Shown: positions 1-10,481 of the stretch, piece by piece
Layout of the letters: each line of letters starts with the position of its first letter
How positions within the stretch are numbered: the first letter of the stretch is position 1
Assembly: GCF_038502225.1 (NCBI RefSeq)
Contig: NC_091372.1
Location: forward strand, 4,176,496-4,240,495
DNA length: 64,000 bases
Reading direction: 5' to 3'
Source of the DNA: Cherax quadricarinatus
Lineage: Eukaryota > Arthropoda > Malacostraca > Decapoda > Parastacidae
Position numbers and translations under genes: made by a program
Notes under the pieces: model-generated
What the model was told of the DNA's origin: nothing
The model's input: the letters and a program-made list of their open reading frames with translations, nothing else
Databases searched by the model: none

Positions 1-147
1 AGCTCTATGGACAGATTTGTTGTGCGACAGAGGTCCAGTGACTCTCAAGCTGGTCCTAGTGGCATTAAAAGAAGAAGGGAAGTAACCCCAGAAAAGGACT
101 TGCTACCTCAAGTCCTAATGGAAGGGGATTCCCCTTCTAAACAGTAA
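1..147 (+). CDS. Tigger-type (pogo/DDE_1) transposase, C-terminal end
   Basis: The open frame from position 1 reads SSMDRFVVRQRSSDSQAGPS, then GIKRRREVTPEKDLLPQVLM, and stops at 147. This is the low-complexity tail after the DDE domain of Tigger/Jerky-like transposases. The catalytic part is outside the window, so its intactness cannot be judged. The element end lies about 280 bp further on. Confidence 0.7.
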   Translation, partial: SSMDRFVVRQRSSDSQAGPSGIKRRREVTPEKDLLPQVLMEGDSPSKQ

Positions 148-424
148 GAAGATAATGCTCTCCCCTCCTCCCATCCCATCAATCATCACCAGATCTTCAA
201 TAAAAGTAAGTGTCATGTAATTGTGCATGCCTTTTTCAGTTTGTGTGTACTAAAATTAACATTTTTTTGTGGTAAAAAAATTTTTTTTCATACTTTTGGG
301 TGTCTTGCACGGATTAATTTTATTTCCATTATTTCTTATGGGGAAAATTAATTCGCATAGCGAACATTTCGCATAACGACCAGCCCTCTTGCACGGATTA
401 AGTTCGCTATGCGGGGGTCCACTG
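1..424 (+). mobile_element. Tigger-type transposon, 3' end
   Basis: The window opens in the last 48 codons of a pogo/Tigger transposase (stop at 145-147). A 3' region follows, ending in TTCGCTATGCGGGGGTCCACTG at 424, then TA. An internal near-copy (GCACGGATTAATTTTATTTCC) is typical of the subterminal part of these elements. The RTE-B sequence beginning at 425 shows that it inserted at a TA within an RTE-B copy. Confidence 0.82.
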
Positions 425-1185
425 TATAGTAGTACCAACACTTTTATATGGTTGTGAAGCTTGGGTGGTAAATGCAGCAGCGAGGAGACGGTTGGAGGCA
501 GTGGAGATGTCCTGTCTAAGGGCAATGTGTGGTGTAAATATTATGCAGAAAATTCGGAGTGTGGAAATTAGGAGAAGGTGTGGAGTTATTAAAAGTATTA
601 GTCAGAGGGCAGAAGAGGGGTTGTTGAGGTGGTTTGGTCATTTAGAGAGAATGGATCAAAGTAGAATGACATGGAAAGCATATAAATCTATAGGGGAAGG
701 AAGGCGGGGTAAGGGTCGTCCTCGAAAGGGTTGGAGAGAGGGGGTAAAGGAGGTTTTGTGGGCGAGGGGCTTGGACTTCCAGCAAGCGTGCGTGAGCGTG
801 TTAGATAGGAGTGAATGGAGACGAATGATACTTGGGACCTGACGATCTGTTGGAGTGTGAGCAGGGTAATATTTAGTGAAGGGATTCAGGGAAACCGGTT
901 ATTTTCATATAGTCGGACTTGAGTCCTGGAAATGGGAAGTACAATGCCTGCACTTTAAAGGAGGGGTTTGGGATATTGGCAGTTTGGAGGGATATGTTGT
1001 GTATCTTTATATGTGTATGCTTCTACACTGCTGTATTCTGAGCACCTCTGCAAAAACAGTGATAATGTGCGAGTGTGGTGAAAGTGTTGAATGATGATGA
1101 AAGTATTTTCTTTTTGGGGATTTTCTTTCTTTTTTGGGTCACCCTGCCTCGGTGGGAGACGGCCGACTTGTTGAAAAAAAAAAAA
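425..1185 (+). mobile_element. RTE-B LINE, 3' part
   Basis: The last ~125 codons of the RTE-B ORF (465-842; VNAAARRRLEAVEMSCLRAM, GHLERMDQSRMTWK, GKGRPRKGW, stop after ...RMILGT) are followed by a ~330-bp 3' UTR ending CGGCCGACTTGTTG and a poly-A. A (TA)n run follows. The left side is the Tigger element, so the rest of the copy probably lies outside the window. Confidence 0.9.
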
Positions 1186-1207
1186 TATATATATATATAC
1201 ACATATT

Positions 1208-1275
1208 TTTTTTTTAAAACGTTGGCCGTTTCCCCACCGAGACAAGGTGACCCAAAAAGAAAGATAAACCCATAA
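1208..1275 (-). mobile_element. RTE-B tail fragment
   Basis: T-run, then the complement of the RTE-B 3' end (AACGTTGGCCGTTTCCCCACC, GGTGACCCAAAAAG). It faces the preceding copy tail to tail. Confidence 0.75.
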
Positions 1276-3667
1276 AGAAAGAGTACGTATATACCTTGTC
1301 ATATACACAGTATACATCCTGCAGTATAGTACATATACGCCTAGCAGTATACACCACTCATACTGAGATATTCTCAAGCACCTCAACTTCCTTCTCCTGT
1401 ACCTGAACATATCCTCCTCTTTCTCATTCTCTACTGACTTAATAAAACCCACTGTGTGGGCAAAATGCTATCGTTAATGTATTCACTGATTCTAGGAGAC
1501 ATTTACTCCACCTCGTTGGTACATATTTACATACCATTCTGGCTGTAGCATTCATACTGGTTAAAGGATGAAGTTGGAACCAGATATGGGCCACAGTCTC
1601 CATTTGGTCAGTAGACCTGATATCTTGAACTTTAATTCCTGTGAGAATATGATAACCCCTCAATATAACAAAATGGGGAGTTACCCAATAATGGAAATTG
1701 TAGTAGATTGAAAAAAGGATTGTTTTGTGTGACAGTAACAATAACAAGCAATTCTGTAACTGACAGGCTTTGTCCATAGTTTCCTCATCAACTGACCCAG
1801 TGGACACTGCCCCATATTTCTAAAATATGTTATACAGAGGTCCATTATATCAAGGGTTAATTGTTCCACCCCCGAGTCCAGTGAGGACTGAATGATCACT
1901 GCTCAAGAGAAGTCCTCAAGATGTCACCAGCGGAAATTCCTGTTGGATGATGTTAAACTTGTACACAGACTTCAAGGCTTCCTGTGTGATGATAGCCTTA
2001 CATAAGAGTAAGGCACTGATGGCCCTGCTGAAATGAGAGGACCATCCAGGACAAGTCGAGGCATGACATGAATCTTCCTTGCTTAGTTCTTCTCTTAGTC
2101 CAGTAGTAGGAGATTGGAGGGTGTGTGCCATCCATGAGTCATGAAAAATAAAGTTGAGAACAAATCTGTGCAGCAAAAATTTTGAAACCACTGCTGTCCA
2201 ACAATAATAAGATGTTCATTATTGTTATGAGCTTCTTGCCTGCTTTTCTTCCAAATTTCCACAATCATTGCAATCAAATTTCACAGCCCAGGATCTTCAC
2301 TTCATTGCTGAGTCTTTTCCATTCATTGTCACTCCATTCCCAATAGTTACCATTTTTTTTTTAATACTGTCAGTTTCCAACCAAGGCAGAATGATCCAAA
2401 CACGTTTACCATAATTCATGCTCTAGCTGTCTTTCCAGCAGTAAAGGAATGTCACAATTCAAACAACCCTCCAAACCACATTATCGTTAACTATGGACAC
2501 GAAGAGACACTATGCAGAATAAACTGTTATTAAGATGAAATTTCACCCAAGGTTAAGAAAATCAATCCAATAAGAGCTTGTTCTACACACTGTCTTCATG
2601 TGTGTCCCATACCTGCCATCACTGCACTTCTACAGCCAGATCATCAACCAAGTTCTGTTCAGCAACAATCGACATAGTGGTTATAATAATGTTTTACTCT
2701 TCCCCTACAACTGTTTTTTTTTTTTTTCAAATACAGGCTACATACTTTTGTGAACAAATTTAGGTACATGTATCTGATATGAAGGATATTTTCCATACTA
2801 AGAAAAGCTAACTATAAACATTCACTTGTAATTAGTACTGTAAGCTCATATACAAACAGCAACTATAAAATGCAGTTAATATAAAATAGCAGGGTACCAT
2901 ATACACATTAATCTTAAAACACTCAGGTTACAAACATTTTGCATCCCTAGAAGCAGCAAAGAAAGCCCCAGTGCTTGAAACATTTGCCACTAAGTTTCTA
3001 ATATTAGTTTAGCTGAAAGCAGCAAAGCTGTCAGAATACTTGCCTTGCGCAAGTAAATACAATAATGCTTAATCTTTAGACAGAGAGAAGGCAAAAACTC
3101 TTGTTAGGGGAGAAGCTAGAACTCTGCTACTTGAACATCACTGCATGTCTTCAATATAGTAATCCTTCAATTAGCAACAGTTTGCATATTATTTTGCTTA
3201 GATGCAAAGGATAATGTAGGGAACAGTTACACCTAGAAAGGGTAAGACAGAGAATAGGACCTCAGATGAACAAGCAGGTTTCAGGAAGGGTAGGAGATGT
3301 GTAGACATGGTCTTAGGAATGCAACTCAGTCGTTAAGCGACGAGAGGCTGTACAACATAAACTGAAATGCTGATTACTGAAAAGTCTAAAAACCGTAGTC
3401 AGTATAGCAACATAAATACAAAATTTGTGAAGAAGTCATCTGCTGAATAGCCTTTGAGAGAATATACTTTTACCTTCAAGAGGAATTTCAAATTGCTTAA
3501 CTGTGTACTGCATCTGGTGTAAACAACCTAATCAAAACATCACACAGCAACCTCAACCCACAATACTAAACTGATTCAAGCATGTGAATTATTAAAGTTC
3601 TTATGTTAAATACAGTACTGTTAGACACAGAAGAATGTGTAACATTGAAGGAAGGGATGGAGCTACA
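1276..3667. other. Unassigned region, no gene recognised
   Basis: I find no convincing gene. Short minus-strand frames between 1439 and 2280 have non-repetitive composition but show no known motif and no paired splice sites. About 2350-2475 weakly resembles an old RTE 3' end on the minus strand (AACCAAGGCAGAATGATCC). About 3308-3348 (TTAAGCGACGAGAGGCTGTA) is the end of the MITE family seen at 6811. The rest is AT-rich and featureless to me. Confidence 0.4.
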
Positions 3668-3673
3668 CTAATT

Positions 3674-6617
3674 TTTTTTTTTTTTTTTATCACACTGGCC
3701 GATTCCCACCAAGGCAGGGTGGCCCGAAAAAAGAAAAACTTTCACCATCATTCACTCCATCACTGTCTTGCCAGAAGGGTGCTTTACACTACAGTTTTTA
3801 AACTGCAACATTAACACCCCTCCTTCAGAGTGCAGGCACTGTACTTCCCATCTCCAGGACTCAAGTCCGGCCTGCCGGTTTCCCTGAACCCCTTCATAAA
3901 TGTTACTTTGCTCACACTCCAACAGCACGTCAAGTATTAAAAACCATTTGTCTCCATTCACTCCTATCAAACACACTCACGCATGCCTGCTGGAAGTCCA
4001 AGCCCCTCGCACACAAAACCTCCTTTACCCCCTCCCTCCAACCTTTCCTAGGCCGACCCCTACCCCGCCTTCCTTCCACTACAGACTGATACACTCTTGA
4101 AGTCATTCTGTTTCGCTCCATTCTCTCTACATGTCCGAACCACCTCAACAACCCTTCCTCAGCCCTCTGGACAACAGTTTTGGTAATCCCGCACCTCCTC
4201 CTAACTTCCAAACTACGAATTCTCTGCATTATTTTCACACCACACATTGCCCTCAGACATGACATCTCCACTGCCTCCAGCCTTCTTCTCGCTGCAACAT
4301 TCATCACCCATGCTTCACACCCATATAAGAGCGTTGGTAAAACTATACTCTCATACATTCCCCTCTTTGCCTCCAAGGACAAAGTTCTTTGTCTCCACAG
4401 ACTCCTAAGTGCACCACTCACTCTTTTCCCCTCATCAATTCTATGATTCACCTCATCTTTCATAGACCCATCCGCTGACACGTCCACTCCCAAATATCTG
4501 AATACATTCACCTCCTCCATACTCTCTCCCTCCAATCTGATATTCAATCTTTCATCACCTAATCTTTTTGTTATCCTCATAACCTTACTCTTTCCTGTAT
4601 TCACCTTTAATTTTCTTCTTTTGCACACCCTACCAAATTCATCCACCAATCTCTGCAACTTCTCATCAGAATCTCCCAAGAGCACAGTGTCATCAGCAAA
4701 GAGCAGCTGTGACAACTCCCACTTTGTGTGTGATTCTTTATCTGTTAACTCCACGCCTCTTGCCAAGACCCTCGCATTTACTTCTCTTACAACCCCATCT
4801 ATAAATATATTAAACAACCACGGTGACATCACACATCCTTGTCTAAGGCCTACTTTTACTGGGAAATAATTTCCCTCTTTCCTACATACTCTAACTTGAG
4901 CCTCACTATCCTCGTAAAAACTCTTCACTGCTTTCAGTAACCTACCTCCTACACCATACACTTGCAACATCTGCCACATTGCCCCCCTATCCACCCTGTC
5001 ATACGCCTTTTCCAAATCCATAAATGCCACAAAGACCTCTTTAGCCTTATCTAAATACTGTTCACTTATATGTTTCACTGTAAACACCTGGTCCACACAC
5101 CCCCTACCTTTCCTAAAGCCTCCTTGTTCATCTGCTATCCTATTCTCCATCTTACTCTTAATTCTTTCAATAATAACTCTACCATACACTTTACCAGGTA
5201 TACTCAGCAGACTTATCCCCCTATAATTTTTGCACTCTCTTTTATCCCCTTTGCCTTTATACAAAGGAACTATGCATTCTCTCTGCCAATCCCTAGGTAC
5301 CTTACCCTCTTCCATACATTTATTAAATAATTGCACCAACCACTCCAAAACTATATCCCCACCTGCTTTTAACATTTCTATCTTTATCCCATCAATCCCG
5401 GCTGCCTTACCCCCTTTCATTTTACCTACTGCCTCACAAACTTCCCCCACACTCACAACTGGCTCTTCCTCACTCCTACAAGATGTTATTCCTCCTTGTC
5501 CTATACACGAAATCACAGCTTCCCTATCTTCATCAACATTTAACAATTCCTCAAAATATTCCCTCCATCTTCCCAATACCTCTAACTCTCCATTTAATAA
5601 CTCGCCTCTCCTATTTTTAACTGACAAATCCATTTGTTCTCTAGGCTTTCTTAACTTGTTAATCTCACTCCAAAATTTTTTCTTATTTTCAACAAAATTT
5701 GCTGATAACATCTCACCCACTCTCTCATTTGCTCTCTTTTTACATTGCTTCACCACTCTCTTAACCACTCTCTTTTTCTCCATATACTCTTCCCTCCTTG
5801 CATCACTTCTACTTTGTAAAAACTTCTCATATGCTAACTTTTTCTCCCTTACTACTCTCTTTACATCATCATTCCACCAATCGCTCCTCTTCCCTCCCGC
5901 ACCCACTTTCCTGTAACCACAAACTTCTGCTGAACACTCTAACACTACATTTTTAAACCTACCCCATACCTCTTCGACCCCATTGCCTATGCTCTCATTA
6001 GCCCATCTATCCTCCAATAGCTGTTTATATCTTACCCTAACTGCCTCCTCTTTTAGTTTATAAACCTTCACCTCTCTCTTCCCTGATGCTTCTATTCTCC
6101 TTGTATCCCATCTACCTTTTACTCTCAGTGTAGCTACAACTAGAAAGTGATCTGATATATCTGTGGCCCCTCTATAAACGTGTACATCCTGAAGTCTACT
6201 CAACAGTCTTTTATCTACCAATACATAATCCAACAAACTACTGTCATTTTGCCCTGCATCATATCTTGTATACATATTTATCCTCTTTTTCTTAAAATAT
6301 GTATTACCTATAACTAAACCCCTTTCTATACAAAGTTCAATCAAAGGGCTCCCATTATCATTTACACCTGGCACCCCAAACTTACCTACCACACCCTCTC
6401 TAAAAGTTTCTCCTACTTTAGCATTCAGGTCCCCTACCACAATTACTCTCTCACTTGGTTCAAAGGCTCCTATACATTCACTTAACATCTCCCAAAATCT
6501 CTCTTTCTCCTCTGCATTCCTCTCTTCTCCAGGTGCATACACGCTTATTATAACCCACTTCTCGCATCCAACCTTTACTTTAATCCACATAATTCTTGAA
6601 TTTACACATTCATATTC
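3674..6617 (-). mobile_element. RTE-A LINE, 5'-truncated but otherwise intact
   Basis: The poly-A side is at 3674-3689. The 3' UTR tail (complement of GGGCCACCCTGCCTTGGTGGG) follows, then the ORF to the truncation near 6617. A possible 6-bp target duplication CTAATT lies at 3668-3673 and 6617-6622. Only about the first 80 codons and the 5' UTR are missing, compared with the copy at 31577. It lacks internal stops, so it is recent. Confidence 0.92.
3930..6590 (-). CDS. RTE-A endonuclease-reverse transcriptase, N-terminally truncated
   Basis: 886 codons are open. The frame begins inside the endonuclease (ISVYAPGEE, VVVGDLNAKVG, LLDYVLVD, DISDHFLVV). A ~200-residue basic linker follows. RT blocks come next: GKAAGIDGIKIEML, LYKGKGDKRECKNYRGI, ADEQGGFRKGRGC, FMDLEKAYDRVDR, GLRQGCVMSPWLF and LLFADDTVLLGDS (catalytic FADD). 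The C-terminus has YGCEAWVMN, GHVERMERNRM and GRGRPRKGWREG. The YRGI(S/T)LL and FADD arrangement, the lack of RNase H and the single ORF suggest an RTE-like clade. The missing N-terminus probably prevents activity. Confidence 0.9.
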   Translation of the reverse strand: MWIKVKVGCEKWVIISVYAPGEERNAEEKERFWEMLSECIGAFEPSERVIVVGDLNAKVGETFREGVVGKFGVPGVNDNGSPLIELCIERGLVIGNTYFKKKRINMYTRYDAGQNDSSLLDYVLVDKRLLSRLQDVHVYRGATDISDHFLVVATLRVKGRWDTRRIEASGKREVKVYKLKEEAVRVRYKQLLEDRWANESIGNGVEEVWGRFKNVVLECSAEVCGYRKVGAGGKRSDWWNDDVKRVVREKKLAYEKFLQSRSDARREEYMEKKRVVKRVVKQCKKRANERVGEMLSANFVENKKKFWSEINKLRKPREQMDLSVKNRRGELLNGELEVLGRWREYFEELLNVDEDREAVISCIGQGGITSCRSEEEPVVSVGEVCEAVGKMKGGKAAGIDGIKIEMLKAGGDIVLEWLVQLFNKCMEEGKVPRDWQRECIVPLYKGKGDKRECKNYRGISLLSIPGKVYGRVIIERIKSKMENRIADEQGGFRKGRGCVDQVFTVKHISEQYLDKAKEVFVAFMDLEKAYDRVDRGAMWQMLQVYGVGGRLLKAVKSFYEDSEAQVRVCRKEGNYFPVKVGLRQGCVMSPWLFNIFIDGVVREVNARVLARGVELTDKESHTKWELSQLLFADDTVLLGDSDEKLQRLVDEFGRVCKRRKLKVNTGKSKVMRITKRLGDERLNIRLEGESMEEVNVFRYLGVDVSADGSMKDEVNHRIDEGKRVSGALRSLWRQRTLSLEAKRGMYESIVLPTLLYGCEAWVMNVAARRRLEAVEMSCLRAMCGVKIMQRIRSLEVRRRCGITKTVVQRAEEGLLRWFGHVERMERNRMTSRVYQSVVEGRRGRGRPRKGWREGVKEVLCARGLDFQQACVSVFDRSEWRQMVFNT

Positions 6618-6810
6618 TAATTATTTATACAATTAACTTCACACTCACCCACCCTCTCAACATTTTAGGTACATTCTGAACTTGAATAAAACAAATTACA
6701 CACTTATCTAACCTACCAACATTTTTTCCATATTTACCAGGTAGGCTACACTTTGGACACAGAACAAACATCACAGACCTTCACCCAGCTAACAAATCCC
6801 CATTGTTGTA
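6618..6810. other. Short intergenic/intronic spacer
   Basis: AT-rich sequence with no recognisable feature between the RTE-A copy and the MITE. Confidence 0.5.
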
Positions 6811-7124
6811 CAGCCTCTCCTCACTTAACTACGGAGTTCCGTGCCTAAGACCACGTCAGTAAACGATTTCGTTGCTAAGCGAAGAGCATAATGGTAGTGG
6901 GTTTGTGTTAACCATCTGTGATATTGTTTTAATGTCACCTTTGCACCATTTATAACATTTCTGGTACATTTTTAAATGTTTATACAGTAGAGTACTGTGT
7001 TTTGTAATAAACAGAATAAAGGAAATCAGCTCTAATATACATTATTTAGGTATGCATACTGGTCAGAGAGCCTGTCATAAGTCCGAGGCGTCAGTACAGG
7101 AGCACGTCACTAAGTGAGAGGCTG
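6811..7124. mobile_element. TA MITE, CAGCCTCTC family (314 bp)
   Basis: TA at 6809-6810 and 7125-7126. Ends are CAGCCTCTCCTCACTTA and TAAGTGAGAGGCTG. A diverged, reversed copy with two nested MITEs is at 53912-54590, and an end fragment is at about 3308-3348. It is non-coding. Confidence 0.87.
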
Positions 7125-7170
7125 TATTTTCAAAAAATACTTTTTTTACATTAAACTTTATCTCTATAAC

Positions 7171-7915
7171 TTAACCTTTTGAGTGGCTGTCACATAGAAT
7201 ACATTATTGAGGCTAGGGTCCCCTCACATAGTTCTATGTCATGAGCTCAGCTCATTCAGACAAGCTGTGAGCAGTATATTTTGGCCTAGATATGAGAGAA
7301 TGGGTGTGCACGATGAGTATACACGATATAAACAAAATCCTGCCTAACATGGTGCATGATGGAAAAACAAAACTGTGTATGGTTAAAAATAGGCTTTGAT
7401 GTCTTTTCTTGGATGGTTTTATAGTTTTATTGGATGTACTTTGTATCATGTGATAGAACGAAGACATACTACTGAAAGAGATGATTTTGACTGGTTTCAG
7501 GACAGAAGTACGTAGATTGAAATTGAGCTCAAAATGGTGTAAACATTTGATTTTTGCCCATACGTATTACTGAGGAAAGGTAAGGCCTCCCTTACAACCT
7601 CCCCAGTCTATTTTATGGGTTTTAGTTGGTTTGATTCAATTATTGAGACACTATAAACCATGGCCAATCATTCTTGGTTACACGTATTTTATTATCCGAG
7701 AAAAAGCAAATCTATTTTTGCGTGATCAAGGATTCAAAATGGAAGGCTAGTGTAATATAGACGAGGTCTGGGGATATGATTAATGAATAGAGAAAATTTT
7801 GTTTTAGTACCAGGAATGTCTACATTGTTTATTTAGCATTCAATTATTAAATTGGCATTTCTATAATTTTGTGTAAAAACTGACCAAATTACTGACTTCA
7901 ATCCATGAAAGAAAA
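7171..7915. mobile_element. Old piggyBac-like element, left part
   Basis: Begins with TTAACCTTTTGAG and has a degraded then intact ACATAG..CTATGT palindrome about 50 bp apart, followed by the family block TTTTGGCCTAGATATGAGAGAATGGGT. The following ~600 bp align by eye, weakly, to the middle of the element at 43815. It stops where the CR1-like LINE begins. The right part appears to be 15333-15665. The right boundary near 7915 is approximate. Confidence 0.6.
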
Positions 7916-8154
7916 TGCTACAATGCATACTGCCAGGCACATCACCTAAAGGGGACTAGAAGACACAGACCAGCAAGACTATGAGAAACAAAAGAGAGGA
8001 TACACAACCTCTCCAGGGACAGAGGTTTTTAGGGCCAGAAGAGAAAAAAAGACTGGCAAGAAATGACAATAATCCTACACCAACTGAAAACACTTCTAGA
8101 GCAGAACAACAGATATTAGAGCCAGCAAATAAAACCCCTCTAAATTCCACCAAT

Positions 8155-9211
8155 ATAACGATATTCATCTTTGCAAACATACAGGGTCTAAAGCTGTCAA
8201 AAGACAACAAAATTCCTTACATCAAGGGACTGCTCATGGATTCAAATGCAATGTTTGCAGCATTCACAAAGACCCACATGAAGGATCATTATGACAATGA
8301 AATATGGATCCCAGTTTATAACCTATTCTGATGCGACAGACTAAACAGGAAACAAGGAGGAGGTGGGCCTGTATGTCACAGAGTCGCTCATTTGCACAGT
8401 ACTACTAAACACCTCAAATGATGTAGTTGAAGTTTTGGCAGTAAAGATTGAAAACCAAAACCTTGTCATTGTGGTTGCATACAAGCCTACAGATGCAACT
8501 TCCCAGCAATTCCAGGAGCAGCTTGTAAAAATTAACCACTGTCTGGAAAATCTCCCAACTCCTGCCCCAAACATCTTACTACTAGGAGATTTCACCTTGA
8601 GACACCTAAAATGGAGGAGTATAGCAAACAATGTTTTAGCAGAGATCACCCCGGGAGGCAGCTCAGATGAAAATTCACACACACATGAACTATTAAATCT
8701 TGGCACCAAATTCACCTTAAACCAGCAAATAGTAGAGCCTACAAGACTAGAAAATACGCTGGACCTCATCTTCACTAACAATGACGATCAGATACGTAAT
8801 ATAAACATATCAAAGACAATACACTCAGATCACAACATACAGAGGTACAGACATGTATGCACAGGGCTCCTGACCAGCAAAATGTGAGCAGCCATGAAGG
8901 TCTATTCAAGAAATTCAATTTCAATAAAAAAAACACACAATGGGATCAAGTAAACCATGTCCTAAATGAAACAAGCTGGGAAGATATCCTAAACAACACA
9001 TATCCAAACATTTGCCTTGCAAAAATGGATTCTGTGGTTCTTGAGATCTGCTCAAGACACATTCTATTAAGAAAAAGAAAGAGAAAAAGATGTAAACTAG
9101 AAAGAGAAAGACGTTCCCTCTACAGAAGAAGAGTCACAGAGCTGCTGAGTGGGGTCAATATATCTTATATACAAAGGGAGGCACTAGTCAATGAAATTGC
9201 AAATATCGAAC
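8155..9211 (+). pseudogene. CR1-like LINE endonuclease and linker, broken
   Basis: Three frames in succession. About 8155-8330 reads FIFANIQGLKLSKDNK and AAFTKTHMKDHYDNE, the start of an apurinic-type endonuclease. About 8395-8820 reads VVEVLAVKIENQNLVIVVAY, then LLLGDFTLRHLKW and LDLIFTNNDD, ending IHSDHNI, where family members have SDH. About 8890-9211 is a basic linker (RKRKRKRCKLERERRSLYR). A stop at about 8330, a frame change near 8340 and another near 8860 make it non-functional. It is cut at 9211 by the TTAA element. Confidence 0.85.
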
Positions 9212-10481
9212 TTAACCCCTTGACTGTAGCAACCCCATATCCTGAGATGTCTCCTGGTGTCACAAAATTTCCCAAAAAAAATTTTTATTTTTTCTTATGA
9301 AATGATAGAAAATCTTTTCCCGATTGTAATGACATCAAAAGAATGAAATTTGATGGAAAACTGATGGAATTACACTCTTGCGAAGTTAGTGACCTCGGCA
9401 ATATTTATGAATCAGTGATTTTGCCCAATTTGAGCCCTATTTTCGGCTAATTCCATTGTTCCAGTCGACCAAACTCATAGCTATTTCTTTAGAACTCCAT
9501 TTTTTCTATCGACTGAGCACAAGAAACTGCCCATTTACTGATTTCAACTACCCAATAACGTGGTCAGAAATTTGCAATTTAGCCAATTTCACAAAAATTA
9601 AAAAATATGACAATTTCAAAATAGGGTCCAGAATGAACAATGCAGACATTCCTGGCTCTAAAATAACATTTTCTTTGTTCATCAGTCTTATCTCCAGACC
9701 CCTCTGATATTACTCTTGCTTTCTATTTTGAATTTTTATTCAAACAAAATACAGTGGACCCCCGGTTTACGATATTATTTCATTCCAGAAGTATGTTCAG
9801 GTGCCAGTACTGACCGAATCTGTCCCCATAAGGAATATTGTGAATTAGATTAGTCCATTTCAGACCCCCAAACATACACATACAAACGCACTTACATAAT
9901 TGGTCGCATTGGGAGCTGATCGTAAACCAGGGGTCCACTGTATAGAAGATTTACTGTTATGCAAACTACTGCAATATTGTAATAATTGTATAAATAATGT
10001 CAACCCATTCATGACTGCATATTAGAATGGCTGCTTGGACATTTATTGGAAAATGACATCATTTGTTTACTTTTAAACATCGGCAAAAATCAAACATTTC
10101 CCCTACTTTGAGCTCCATTTCAAAGTTCTTTTCATAAAAAAAACAATCAAAATCACCTCTATTTCTATAACATGTTTTCCATTCTATCAAATGAGACCAA
10201 GAAAACGAGAATACAACCACAAATACTATATGAAAAGAGACCACAAAGTCGGTATTTTAATTAAAAAAAGTCTTTTTTTTTCTCATTATGCACTGCGTGT
10301 GGCAGGATTTTTTTTATATGGTGCACACTCACCACACAGACCCATTTTCTCACATGTGGGCCTACCAGCTTTCTCCTGCTTGATTTGAAGCCGCTAGAAT
10401 TTATGAGTATATATACGTACATCAAAAACGGTGGCTCGTAAGACGTATACGTATATATGACCAAAACAGTCAAAGGGTTAA
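9212..10481. mobile_element. Non-autonomous piggyBac-like element (1.27 kb) inside a LINE
   Basis: TTAA at 9212-9215 and 10478-10481. The ends are CCCCTTGACTGT and, in reverse complement, CCCTTTGACTGT. The right subterminal region has two ATACGTAT-type palindromes and the conserved block of the other piggyBac-like elements (CTAGCGGCTTCAAAT, GGTAGGCCCACATGTGAGAAA when read on the minus strand). It interrupts the CR1-like LINE between its endonuclease-linker and RT parts. A 189-bp TA MITE is nested at 9752-9940. It has no transposase. Confidence 0.87.
9752..9940. mobile_element. TA MITE, CAGTGGACCCCC family
   Basis: TA flanks at 9750-9751 and 9941-9942. Ends are CAGTGGACCCCCGG and its imperfect complement CCAGGGGTCCACTG. 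The interior carries the family sequence TTCCAGAAGTATGTTCAGG and CAGACCCCCAAACATACAC. It is nested in the TTAA element. Confidence 0.88.

Noticed and set aside
876..1094. Repeated 72-aa ORF (also at 12861, 33898 and elsewhere)
   Set aside because: It lies wholly in the RTE-B 3' UTR after the true stop. It recurs because the repeat recurs, and is not a conserved protein.
1439..2280. Minus-strand ORFs that might be further PHKA exons or another gene
   Set aside because: None matches the expected next PHKA segment (the GYFGG...LSEFL region). There are no phase-1 acceptors with homologous coding, and the frames are short with many stops nearby.
3752..3976. Repeated 72-74-aa ORF in the RTE-A tail (also at 21500, 35580 and 52030)
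   Set aside because: It overlaps the end of the RTE-A ORF and its 3' UTR in another frame.
5230..5916. 228-aa Ser/Leu/Pro-rich ORF (also at 32927)
   Set aside because: It is the antisense shadow of the RTE-A linker/RT coding region.
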